From positions 1 through 23,563 of the forward strand of contig CAZWUO010000034.1 in the NCBI GenBank assembly GCA_964636675.1: a DNA stretch of 23,563 nucleotides, written 5' to 3'. Below the pieces are notes generated by a model. It ran no database searches. It saw only the letters and a list, made by a program, of their open reading frames with translations, and was not told the DNA's origin. This DNA comes from JALUUH01 sp964636675. GTDB taxonomy: Bacteria > Pseudomonadota > Gammaproteobacteria > S012-40. The position numbers and the translations under genes are program-made. This document shows, piece after piece, positions 14,770 through 22,532 of this stretch (position 1 is the first letter of the stretch; every line of letters begins with the position of its first letter).

Positions 14770-16023
14770 TCAAAAACCCCTCAACCGAATAGCTTGTTCA
14801 ACGCGTCTGATCGCGAGTTCATAGGCGGCGCAACGCATATCAATTTGTTGCTCTGTTGCCAAAATTCTCACTGCATCATAGGTACGCGAGAGCCGCGTTT
14901 CCAAACGCGCCAGCACCGTCTCACGATCCCAGGGAAATTGCTGAAGATTTTGCACCCACTCATAATAAGAAGCCAGCACGCCACCCACATTGGCCAACAG
15001 ATCTGGCACGATGGTAACCCCTCGCTGTAGCAGCTTATCATCCGCCTGATGAGTGATCGGCATATTGGCTGCTTCTACCACTAACTTGGCCTGAATCGCT
15101 TCCGCGTTATCGCAAGTGATGGTCGCTTCTAGTGCGGCGGGTATCAGAATTTCGCAAGAAAGTTCTAACAAGTCTGCATTGCTAATGGGAGAAGTCCCTG
15201 GTAACCCGGTCAAGCTACCTGTCTCGTTGACATGGGTGAGCGCATGCTCGATCGAAATTCCCGCTGCATTCGTTACTCCCCCATTGACATCAGAGAGTGC
15301 GATAATTTTATACCCCTTGCTCGCTAAACCGATCGCAGTATAGGAGCCCACATTACCAAAACCCTGAATGACGACCCGGCTCTGCTCAGCGATGAGTGAC
15401 ATATCTTCAGCCGCCTTATGCGTCAGATGGGCGACACCGTAGCCCGTCGCCTCAAGCCGCCCGGCACTACCCCCTAACTCCACCGGTTTGCCGGTGACTA
15501 TGGCCGTTCTGAAACCGTGCGTTTTGCTGTACTCATCCAGCATCCACGCCATCACTTGTGGATTAGTGCCGATATCTGGCGCGGGAATATCGTCGTGCAC
15601 CCCAATGATTGGAGCCATCTTCTGACAGAACCGGCGCGTGAGTTCCTCGCGCTCTGTATCATTTAACTGATACGGATCGACGGCGATACCGCCTTTGGCA
15701 CCGCCAAAAGGGATATCCACTAAGGCTGTTTTCCAAGTCATCAACTGCGCCAACGCCTGGATCTCTCCCATATTGACATCGGGGTGAAAACGCAAGCCAC
15801 CCTTGAATGGTCCACGCGCATGATTGTGTTGCACGCGATACCCTTGAAAAGAATGTAACTTGTTTTCACCGTTATGCCGTAGGGTCAACGGTATCGTCAC
15901 CCGGGTTTCCCTGAACGAGGATAGTAGCAATTCCTGCTGTGTCTCTTTTAACTTGAGTCGATCAAACGCTACGTTGAGAAAATGGCGCTGTGTCTCCTGA
16001 CAAATACATTTTTTTTCTACCAT
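14770..16023 (-). CDS. gdhA: Glu/Leu/Phe/Val dehydrogenase (glutamate dehydrogenase)
   Basis: Protein of 417 aa, the length of hexameric NAD(P)-dependent glutamate dehydrogenases. Substrate-binding motif GPFKGGLRFHP is at residues 71-81, the catalytic-lysine region IPFGGAKGGI at 104-113 (Lys110), and the Rossmann motif GFGNVG near 220. It interconverts glutamate with 2-oxoglutarate and ammonium. The length and sequence resemble the GudB/RocG class rather than the longer E. coli type, so NAD use is likely but not proven. The ATG at 16023 has AAGGAG upstream. The gene lies 50 nt upstream of the cytochrome c/rquA genes. Supply or removal of 2-oxoacids would link it to the Por enzyme. Confidence 0.93.
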   Translation of the reverse strand: MVEKKCICQETQRHFLNVAFDRLKLKETQQELLLSSFRETRVTIPLTLRHNGENKLHSFQGYRVQHNHARGPFKGGLRFHPDVNMGEIQALAQLMTWKTALVDIPFGGAKGGIAVDPYQLNDTEREELTRRFCQKMAPIIGVHDDIPAPDIGTNPQVMAWMLDEYSKTHGFRTAIVTGKPVELGGSAGRLEATGYGVAHLTHKAAEDMSLIAEQSRVVIQGFGNVGSYTAIGLASKGYKIIALSDVNGGVTNAAGISIEHALTHVNETGSLTGLPGTSPISNADLLELSCEILIPAALEATITCDNAEAIQAKLVVEAANMPITHQADDKLLQRGVTIVPDLLANVGGVLASYYEWVQNLQQFPWDRETVLARLETRLSRTYDAVRILATEQQIDMRCAAYELAIRRVEQAIRLRGF

Positions 16024-16126
16024 TATTTTTTCTCCTTATGTATACCCATACTGCCACTGGATTTGCATGGTTTTTTACGCTGTCTTGTTTGTCATCTTGT
16101 GATTTTTTTCTCTAAATCATAATTTT

Positions 16127-16432
16127 TCACAACGCCGTGGACTTCTCCAAAAGTAATTGATCGAGAAGCTCGCGCTCGGTATCACCCACTAAACGGAACA
16201 TGACTCCTATTCCGCCATCTCCGACATGCATCACCCAAGCATGTAAGCAACCACAACCGGGAAACTCAATCTCCACCATTGCGTTTAGCGGCACCGCCTG
16301 CGCAGCTAGCTGGATAGACATGCCATCACGAGAGATATTACGACTCTTCCCGCGTAGGGTTAAACCGTTACACGTGCGAAAAATAACATCCAGCGACAAT
16401 TGGCGACGTTTCTTCCATCGATGTTCCATCAT
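16127..16432 (-). CDS. PilZ domain protein
   Basis: Protein of 101 aa made almost wholly of a PilZ domain, the cyclic-di-GMP receptor fold. The RxxxR-like segment KKRRQ is at residues 7-11, and the second motif (D/N)xSxxG is NISRDGMS at 32-39. Beta strands follow, then a C-terminal helix rich in Leu. It probably changes a partner protein's activity in response to c-di-GMP. I chose ATG 16432 (next ATG 16429) because AGGAG lies 5 nt upstream; the frame is open 14 codons further with no good site. It stands alone between the YHS genes and glutamate dehydrogenase, so its target is unknown. Confidence 0.85.
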   Translation of the reverse strand: MMEHRWKKRRQLSLDVIFRTCNGLTLRGKSRNISRDGMSIQLAAQAVPLNAMVEIEFPGCGCLHAWVMHVGDGGIGVMFRLVGDTERELLDQLLLEKSTAL

Positions 16433-16562
16433 CTTATCTCCTGCATCGTAAACAACACCCAATCCATCATACACCGTTCTTTTAACGCTAGATGCAGCTA
16501 CTGCAAACTAAAATATGGAGCGGTAAACATCGGCACCACAATCTCACCCATTGCCACGTTGC

Positions 16563-16868
16563 TTACATGCCATGTTCTTCTCCATCCTTTTTCTGCAGAT
16601 AACGTCCCGGCGCCTCATCAAACTTATTGAGGCAACTGCGGGTACAAAAATGGTAAGGCTGACCTTCGAACATCATGCTATAAGCTTGATCTTCTTCAAC
16701 CTCCATGTCACAAACCGGATCAATGTACTTACCTTCTTTACTTTTTTTTTGAGGTCTATTATGGCTTTCATGATCTCCATGGCCGTGCAACATATGCGCG
16801 CCGCAACCAAAACGCATTATAAGAAAAAAAATAATTGCAAAAAATAAGAGGGAACCTAGTCCTTCCAT
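16563..16868 (-). CDS. YHS-domain membrane protein
   Basis: Protein of 101 aa. One N-terminal helix (about residues 4-20) is followed by GCGAHMLHGHGDHESH, a His/Met/Cys cluster, and a YHS domain from about 49 to 92 (DPVCDMEV, then FCTRSCLNKF). YHS domains are small Cys-containing metal-binding modules common in copper and heavy-metal systems. The ATG at 16868 has AGGAGG 5 nt upstream. It begins 9 nt after the isoprenylcysteine-methyltransferase-like gene. Probable role: metal binding at the periplasmic or cytoplasmic face of the inner membrane; the side is not determined. Confidence 0.85.
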   Translation of the reverse strand: MEGLGSLLFFAIIFFLIMRFGCGAHMLHGHGDHESHNRPQKKSKEGKYIDPVCDMEVEEDQAYSMMFEGQPYHFCTRSCLNKFDEAPGRYLQKKDGEEHGM

Positions 16869-16877
16869 ACTCACCTC

Positions 16878-17552
16878 CTAAGGGATGTCACCCACATTAA
16901 CGGTTAAGAATGCTTTCCACTGTTTTAGTGGAGGAAAAAATGCTGGCGTTGCGCGAATATATTTAGCATAAGTCTCACCAAATTCGGCCTTAGCACGGCG
17001 CTCTTCCACACGTGCCAAGTGCACATAGGCATAGAGCATAATAGGCGCCATTATCACGGTTAATAAGGTAGGCCACTGTACTAGAAAACCCACGATAACG
17101 AGTAACAGGCCCGTGTATTGTGGATGCCGCACATAGGCATAAATACCATCGGTGACCAAACCACCATGAGCCGCATGGATTTGGGTCCAACCTTTGGACA
17201 ATAGCGTATAACCCATGAGCATAAAAACCAAACTCAAGCCCATGACTACCGCCCAAGCAAAGGTAGAACCGCCAAAGACCACGACCCAAAGATGGCCGTA
17301 TTTATGGCTAAACGGTTGCAACACTGGATAGGTATCACCTAACCAACCGGACAATAAGTAAATGGTAAGCGGGAAACCATACATTTCCGCAAACAGTGCG
17401 GCTAAAAAAGCGGTTACTACCCCCATATTGCGCCACTCCTGACTACCGCGCGGTTTGAGGAAACTCAGAATAAAAAACAGAAAAATTCCGATATTAAACG
17501 CCGCCACCACCCACATTCCGTAAGCGTATTCATTGCTCCCATGCACCTGCAT
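16878..17552 (-). CDS. Isoprenylcysteine carboxyl methyltransferase-like membrane protein
   Basis: Polytopic protein of 224 aa with about five to six membrane segments. The C-terminal half carries the ICMT/PEMT pattern: GLVTDGIYAYVRHPQYTG at about residues 135-152, then a hydrophobic hairpin, VEERRAKAEFGETYAKYI, and FFP. In this family the R-H-P and E-E motifs form the SAM site. Bacterial homologues are often found beside copper or heavy-metal genes, with unknown substrate. AAGGAG is only 2 nt from the ATG at 17552; GTG at 17546 would have better spacing. It is followed at 9 nt by the YHS membrane protein. Confidence 0.82.
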   Translation of the reverse strand: MQVHGSNEYAYGMWVVAAFNIGIFLFFILSFLKPRGSQEWRNMGVVTAFLAALFAEMYGFPLTIYLLSGWLGDTYPVLQPFSHKYGHLWVVVFGGSTFAWAVVMGLSLVFMLMGYTLLSKGWTQIHAAHGGLVTDGIYAYVRHPQYTGLLLVIVGFLVQWPTLLTVIMAPIMLYAYVHLARVEERRAKAEFGETYAKYIRATPAFFPPLKQWKAFLTVNVGDIP

Positions 17553-17638
17553 GTCTCCTTCATGATGATTAAATTAGGTTAAACACTTATGTTACTTTTA
17601 GGCTAACGATTTATCTTCCCCTTTTGTAAAAAGCGGGA

Positions 17639-17896
17639 TTAGGAACTTTTTTTGAGTTCGAGAAACATACCGCATTTTGGACAACGTCCTGGGCCTTGCT
17701 GCGCAACCTCAGGATGCATAGAACAGGTATATAACGCGAGATCATCCCCTGACACCTGTGGTTTGTATTGCACCGGGTCAGCCGTGAATTTTTGCAGACA
17801 ACTCTCACTGCAAAAATGGTAACGCTGCCCTGCATGTTCATGTTGATACTTGCTGTCTTCCGCTACGTCCATCCCACAAACCGGATCAGTTTTCAT
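17639..17896 (-). CDS. YHS plus HMBD (heavy-metal-binding) protein
   Basis: Soluble protein of about 85 aa with two metal modules in series. The first is a YHS domain (DPVCGMDV ... FCSESCLQKF). The second is a heavy-metal-binding domain (YTCSMHPEV ... GRCPKCGMFLE). Both modules also form the N-terminus of the CopA-type ATPase downstream in this listing, so it looks like a free-standing copy of that sensor or chaperone region. ATG 17896 is preferred because AAAGG lies about 9 nt upstream; ATG 17902 is the alternative. It likely binds Cu(I) or another soft metal; which metal cannot be read from sequence. Confidence 0.87.
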   Translation of the reverse strand: MKTDPVCGMDVAEDSKYQHEHAGQRYHFCSESCLQKFTADPVQYKPQVSGDDLALYTCSMHPEVAQQGPGRCPKCGMFLELKKSS

Positions 17897-17917
17897 ATTC
17901 ATTCACCTTTAAGTTGT

Positions 17918-17945
17918 CAAAAATCCCCGCAGAGAACCACGGGGA
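17918..17945 (-). terminator. Intrinsic terminator after the cytochrome-porin gene
   Basis: On the minus strand TCCCCG and CGGGGA form a 6-bp stem around a 10-nt loop and are followed directly by five T. It starts 16 nt after the stop of the cytochrome-porin gene and ends before the YHS-HMBD gene. Confidence 0.75.
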
Positions 17946-17961
17946 AAAATTATTTTCACAT

Positions 17962-19116
17962 TTAAAAACCTATTTCTAACTGCGCGGTCACCGTGTAGTC
18001 ATCGTTTGCTGCATCGGGTGCACTTTTATTCAGATACTCAACAAATGCACGCACGTTTTGCTTGAAGTAATGCGTCAGATGCAAGGTCACTTCAAAATAA
18101 TCGTCTGCACCGGAATTTTTTTCATAACTGTCTACGCGTATTAAAGGCATCCATGCCGGACGCCCATTTTGACTAATGATGTAACGTGCTTCGCCGAACA
18201 TTGCCTGATTTTTTTCTTCGCTCGTGCCCGCCGCGTTGTCACCCTCGGCTTGCATAAAGGCCCCCATGATTCGAAAACTACCAAAGTCTGCTTGAGCATC
18301 GACACTGGTGCGGGTAAATTTGCGTTCCACATCACAATTGCCCACAAACTCGTTGGCATTAGCAGCGCAAGTGCCGCTCATGGCCATCGCACCGAGCATA
18401 ATAGAGGGCATTACGTCAACGGCTAAACGACCACTGAAAGTCTCACCGTTCTCGGCTAACGGATCTCCACCAACACCATTCACACTCACACTATAAAACA
18501 GTCGGCTAACAGGCCTTCCATACAGTGTGAAATTCTGCCGCGCACTGCGCAGCCTACTGCCATTATCGGCACCTTCAAATTTTTGGTTATATACCGATGC
18601 ACGATTGCGGGTTAACTTACGCGCATTGGAATAGACCTCATAAGGATCAGACCAAGTTGCAGATCCCCAACTAAATTGCACATTCGCTGCTTGCATAGGA
18701 TGCCAGCCAATGCTAGCCACTGGAACTTCCGGTGCGAATCCATCACCTACATCGTCTTCCGCTTCTATTTCGACAAAACCTGAAAACCCTTCGGCAAATT
18801 CACCGGCTATCATCAATTCAACTTCGTGCAGCACCCGCAGTTTTTTGGCACCTGAATCAGTGTCCTCATAAGGCCTAGCCTTGAGCATCGTAGAGACCAA
18901 CGGGGTTTTATCCCAACCCATGCCTCCGCTTGAGTCTTCACGTGATAAGCGATACCCGTTCTCTTTGTAGTTCCTCCCCATCTCGTTCAAAGACGGCCAT
19001 GCCGTATGACAAGCAGTACATTGGGTATCGTGTTTTCGGGCGAATGCGGGTATTGCTTCTGCAACACTTATCCAACCAAAACCCAAAACAAAAAAAATTA
19101 TAAATATGCTTTTCAT
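17962..19116 (-). CDS. Fused monoheme cytochrome c / outer-membrane barrel (Cyc2-like)
   Basis: Protein of 384 aa. The signal peptide is residues 1-21 (cleavage after AEA). One heme c site, CTACH at 33-37, sits in FARKHDTQCTACHTAW, followed by PSLNEMGRNYKENGYRL. The remaining 300 residues show alternating amphipathic strands typical of a porin and end in Phe (LEIGF), the usual outer-membrane beta-barrel signal. A short N-terminal heme domain plus barrel is the architecture of Cyc2, the outer-membrane cytochrome of iron oxidisers, and of related cytochrome-porins. It may pass electrons across the outer membrane. Cyc2 identity is not proven; a non-Cyc2 cytochrome-porin family is equally possible. 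AGGAGG precedes the ATG, and a terminator follows. Confidence 0.75.
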   Translation of the reverse strand: MKSIFIIFFVLGFGWISVAEAIPAFARKHDTQCTACHTAWPSLNEMGRNYKENGYRLSREDSSGGMGWDKTPLVSTMLKARPYEDTDSGAKKLRVLHEVELMIAGEFAEGFSGFVEIEAEDDVGDGFAPEVPVASIGWHPMQAANVQFSWGSATWSDPYEVYSNARKLTRNRASVYNQKFEGADNGSRLRSARQNFTLYGRPVSRLFYSVSVNGVGGDPLAENGETFSGRLAVDVMPSIMLGAMAMSGTCAANANEFVGNCDVERKFTRTSVDAQADFGSFRIMGAFMQAEGDNAAGTSEEKNQAMFGEARYIISQNGRPAWMPLIRVDSYEKNSGADDYFEVTLHLTHYFKQNVRAFVEYLNKSAPDAANDDYTVTAQLEIGF

Positions 19117-19237
19117 TTTACTTCCTCCTTGGACATAAAATTATTTAAAAACCACTTCTACTGTCTTGCATGCATTCCCCGTTAGCGCATGAGAACGGAA
19201 GAATCATCCAATCCTCTACCACTTATTACGACCACTA

Positions 19238-21820
19238 CTATAATTTCACTCTTTTTAATCTCAGCGCATTAGTGATTACCGATACGGAACTAAAACCCAT
19301 TGCCGCCGCCGCGATAATGGGGGAAAGTAACACACCAAATACCGGGTAAAGTATCCCCGCCGCAACCGGTACTCCGGCGGCGTTGTAAATAAAAGCAAAA
19401 AAAAGATTTTGCCGGATATTGCGCATGGTGGCGCGGCTCAGGCGTCTTGCGCGCACAATGCCACGCAAATCACCTTTGACCAAGGTCACTCCGGCGCTCT
19501 CCATCGCGACATCAGTGCCGGTACCCATGGCAACACCGACATGGGCTTGTGCTAGAGCAGGCGCATCGTTAATGCCATCACCAGCCATGGCGACGATGCG
19601 CCCTTCGGCTTGCAGTTGTTTAACTACTTCCGCTTTTTGTTCTGGCAGTACCTCTGCTTGCACCTGGTCTATATTGAGTTTGCCTGCCACGGCTTCCGCC
19701 GTTTTTCGGCTATCACCTGTTAACATAACAATGCGGATACCTTCACCGTGTAAATCACGAATCGCTTCTGGTGTGGTCTCTTTGATCGGATCAGCCACCC
19801 CAATCAAACCAGCAGCTTTGCCGTCAATCGCGAGTAGCATCACGGTCTGACCTTCAGCTCGCTGCTTGTCCGCTTGTGGAGGCAAATCACCCGCATCGAT
19901 GTCTAGGCTTTCCAGTAATTTAATATTGCCCAATACCACTTTACATCCATCAACACTGCCGGTAACGCCCATGCCAGTGACGGATTGAAAATCTTCTGCC
20001 TGAGTTAACTCCACGCCCCGTGCTTCAGCGCCCTGCACAATCGCTTCGGCCAATGGGTGCTCGCTTACTCGCTCCAAACTGGCAGCCAAACGCAGGTTAT
20101 TGTTTTCATCAAAACTGTTGTTAGCAAACACCGAAACCAATTTTGGTTTTCCCTCGGTGAGGGTGCCAGTTTTGTCTACCACCAAGGTGTCGACTTTGCG
20201 CAAGACTTCTAAGGCTTCGGCATTTTTAAACAACACCCCCATCATCGCACCTTTGCCCGTGCCCACCATGATAGACATTGGGGTGGCCAAGCCCAATGCA
20301 CACGGGCAAGCGATAATCAGTACCGCAACGGCGTTAATCACGGCGTAGGCAATAGCGGGTTCCGGCCCCCACAGACTCCAGATGAAAAAGGTGATAATCG
20401 CAATCACAATCACCACCGGAACGAAGTAGCCAGAAACCGTATCAACCAATCTTTGGATAGGAGCACGGGAGCGCTGAGCTTCGGCGACCATGTTAACAAT
20501 CTGTGACAACAAAGTGTCTGCCCCCACTTTTTCAGCGCGCATTAACAAACCACCTGTTCCATTCACCGTAGCACCGATTAAACGCTCTCCCGCTATTTTT
20601 GCAACGGGTAGCGGTTCACCCGTCACCATCGACTCATCGACGTTGCTTTCGCCGTCGAGCGTGGCGCCATCCACCGGAATTTTTTCGCCCGGACGCACCC
20701 GCAACGTGTCACCGACCTGTACATGGTCCATAGGAATGTCTTCTTCGCTGCCGTCCTCGCGCACGATACGTGCGGTTTTTGGAGCCAGCCCCAACAACAG
20801 TTTGATCGCTGCGTTAGTCTGACTGCGTGCGCGTAACTCGAGTACCTGACCCAGCAATATCAATACGGTAATGACGGCCGCTGCCTCAAAATAAGCGGGT
20901 ACCACACCGACTTCATTGAATACTACGGCCGGAAAAATGCTGGGGAAAACGGTGGCGACAAAACTATAGGTCCAAGCCACCGATACCCCTAGCCCAATCA
21001 AAGTAAACATATTGAGATGACGAGTGACTACCGACTGAATCGCACGCACATAGAATATCCAACCACCCCAGATCACCACCGGCGCCGACAACACCATCTC
21101 AATCCATTGTCGCAAATTGGGATCGATGACCTCAGCCATCGCTTGGGGCCAGAACTCGGCGACCATGGCGCTGAAAAAAACCGGAATAGCAAAGAGTGCG
21201 CTAAACTTGAAGCGCTGGATCATATCATCTAACTCGCTGGTATCATCCTCTGCCTCCCGCGTAACGGCTTCTAAAGCCATGCCACATTTGGGACATGCTC
21301 CAGGATGATCTTGGAGGATTTCAGGATGCATAGGGCAGGTGTATTGCGTTTTAGTAGCGACCAGAGGAATCCCTTTAGGCTCCAACGCCATACCACACTT
21401 AGGACAACTGCCCGGACCTTGCTGCTCGATCTCGGGATGCATGGAGCAGGTGTAGACTGCCGACCTGTCTGCCACCGGGCTTGCAGCTGTTGCTTGATGA
21501 TCGCGAAGGTGTTTGCCACCGCAGCAGCTATGAGATTTTTGTCCGGGTATCGGTTTATGCGCTGCGGCCTCTTGTTCTTTGCCACCACAGCAACTCTGCG
21601 TGTGCGTTTCGGTAGCGGGTTCTTTTTTGGCATTGCAACAACAACTACTCTTGCCTTCACCCTTATCTTCACGATGCGGTTTCACTAGGTATTTCTTTGG
21701 AGAAACTAAAAATCTATTCAGGCAACTGTCGCTGCAAAAGCGATAGCGTTGCCCTTGGTACTCGACATGATGTTTAGAGTCCTCCTCAACACGCATACCA
21801 CATACTGGGTCGCTACTCAT
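19238..21820 (-). CDS. copA: CopA-type P1B ATPase with YHS, Cys-rich linker and two HMBD modules
   Basis: Soft-metal export ATPase, 860 aa. The YHS domain is at 1-46 (DPVCGM ... FCSDSC). A hydrophilic linker carries Cys patches at 60-62 (CCC), 77-78 and 99-100 (each SCCGGK), then HMBD modules at about 123-148 and 160-184 (YTCSMHPE/CPKCGMALE). The P-type core follows: TGE at 400-402, the transmembrane metal site CPC at 505-507, phosphorylation site DKTGT at 549-553, and GDGINDAPAL. CPC with these modules points to Cu(I) export from the cytoplasm. There is no classical HMA (MxCxxC) domain. ATG 21820 has AAAAGGA upstream; an in-frame start 24 codons earlier is unsupported. Confidence 0.93.
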   Translation of the reverse strand: MSSDPVCGMRVEEDSKHHVEYQGQRYRFCSDSCLNRFLVSPKKYLVKPHREDKGEGKSSCCCNAKKEPATETHTQSCCGGKEQEAAAHKPIPGQKSHSCCGGKHLRDHQATAASPVADRSAVYTCSMHPEIEQQGPGSCPKCGMALEPKGIPLVATKTQYTCPMHPEILQDHPGACPKCGMALEAVTREAEDDTSELDDMIQRFKFSALFAIPVFFSAMVAEFWPQAMAEVIDPNLRQWIEMVLSAPVVIWGGWIFYVRAIQSVVTRHLNMFTLIGLGVSVAWTYSFVATVFPSIFPAVVFNEVGVVPAYFEAAAVITVLILLGQVLELRARSQTNAAIKLLLGLAPKTARIVREDGSEEDIPMDHVQVGDTLRVRPGEKIPVDGATLDGESNVDESMVTGEPLPVAKIAGERLIGATVNGTGGLLMRAEKVGADTLLSQIVNMVAEAQRSRAPIQRLVDTVSGYFVPVVIVIAIITFFIWSLWGPEPAIAYAVINAVAVLIIACPCALGLATPMSIMVGTGKGAMMGVLFKNAEALEVLRKVDTLVVDKTGTLTEGKPKLVSVFANNSFDENNNLRLAASLERVSEHPLAEAIVQGAEARGVELTQAEDFQSVTGMGVTGSVDGCKVVLGNIKLLESLDIDAGDLPPQADKQRAEGQTVMLLAIDGKAAGLIGVADPIKETTPEAIRDLHGEGIRIVMLTGDSRKTAEAVAGKLNIDQVQAEVLPEQKAEVVKQLQAEGRIVAMAGDGINDAPALAQAHVGVAMGTGTDVAMESAGVTLVKGDLRGIVRARRLSRATMRNIRQNLFFAFIYNAAGVPVAAGILYPVFGVLLSPIIAAAAMGFSSVSVITNALRLKRVKL

Positions 21821-21903
21821 GATTTTTCCTTTTTGGTTGGTCAAACTTGCCCATCCATCATTTGGAGCCGATTCAAGAACACTGCTCCTCACGCACCACG
21901 AAG

Positions 21904-22011
21904 TTAACCCCGACTAAAACCAAACCCCAGCGGTACTTGTGGCGTTAACCGGTGTGTTTTATCATCCTTGAGCGGAATGTCTATTTTTCCGTGCACATGT
22001 TTGGTTTTCAT
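21904..22011 (-). CDS. 35-aa small ORF between the MerR regulator and copA
   Basis: An ATG at 22011 with AGGAG 7 nt upstream opens 35 codons (MKTKHVHGKIDIPLKDDKTH... ending FSRG). It is basic, His-containing and not membrane-spanning. It begins 22 nt after the MerR-type gene and precedes copA, so it would be on the same transcript. I do not recognise it. It may be a small metal-binding protein, a remnant of a larger gene, or chance; the ribosome site favours translation. Confidence 0.5.
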   Translation of the reverse strand: MKTKHVHGKIDIPLKDDKTHRLTPQVPLGFGFSRG

Positions 22012-22033
22012 TTGCACTCTCCTGGTTAAAAAA

Positions 22034-22450
22034 TTATTCTATGGATTCGATAAGATGACAAATTTCATCACCATCCGGTTCTCCATCCGGCATCGACTTC
22101 CATTTTTCCAAAGCATCATCCATACGTTGTTGCAGTTGATTCAACTCTTCTAATTTACTCCTGTTCTCATCAATACGTAGTCGGATCATGTCGCGCACAG
22201 CGGGACAGGGGGAACGCCCAAAATTGCTGTGATCAAATATTATTTGAATATCACGTAAGGTAAAACCAAGGCCTTTTGCTCTGCGAATAAACTTCACCTT
22301 TTTTATGTCGTCATCACTGAAAAGTTTATATCCGTTATCAGGATTGCGTGCTGGAGACAGCAAACCAATGCGCACATAATGGCGTATGGCATCCGCCGTA
22401 GTCTGCGACGCTCTGGATAACACACTGACTGTAATCATATCTTTACGCAT
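22034..22450 (-). CDS. MerR-family metal-responsive transcriptional regulator
   Basis: Protein of 138 aa. The N-terminal winged helix-turn-helix (SRASQTTADAIRHYVRIGLL, then NGYKLFSDDDI) is followed by a long dimerisation helix (about 83-118). The metal-loop region holds Cys82 (RSPCPAV) and Cys131 (DEICHLI). Cys82 lies at the head of the dimer helix, where ZntR/MerR-type divalent sensors have Cys and CueR-type Cu(I) sensors have Ser. ATG 22450 has AGG 4 nt before it. Its promoter has MerR-type spacing, so it probably autoregulates and drives the small ORF and copA. The metal specificity is open. Confidence 0.87.
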   Translation of the reverse strand: MRKDMITVSVLSRASQTTADAIRHYVRIGLLSPARNPDNGYKLFSDDDIKKVKFIRRAKGLGFTLRDIQIIFDHSNFGRSPCPAVRDMIRLRIDENRSKLEELNQLQQRMDDALEKWKSMPDGEPDGDEICHLIESIE

Positions 22451-22476
22451 CACACCTACTCACCTAGACTTCCCAT

Positions 22477-22508
22477 AGTGTAAATCCTAGGTGCTGCACC
22501 CAGGTCAA
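22477..22508 (-). promoter_or_regulatory. MerR-type promoter and operator
   Basis: On the minus strand the -35 TTGACC (22508-22503) and -10 TACACT (22482-22477) are separated by 20 nt, the over-long spacer typical of MerR-regulated promoters. The spacer holds the near-perfect 19-bp palindrome CCTGGGTGCAGCACCTAGG (22504-22486, one mismatched pair). Transcription would start near 22470, about 20 nt before the regulator start. Confidence 0.85.
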
Positions 22509-22532
22509 GGACTTATTCCAGTTCGCTCTCAC

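Noticed and set aside
17600..17638. Terminator between the YHS-HMBD and ICMT-like genes (CTTTT-TAC-AAAAG)
   Set aside because: The stem is A/T only and has no following T-run; the genes may be cotranscribed.
19160..19237. Terminator after copA (CCGTT...AACGG, 10-nt loop)
   Set aside because: The 5-bp stem is weak and is not followed by a T-run on the minus strand.
19419..19850. A 143-codon plus-strand open frame
   Set aside because: Antisense to the copA core, whose catalytic motifs are intact in the other strand; composition is Ser/Ala/Pro-rich as expected for a shadow frame.
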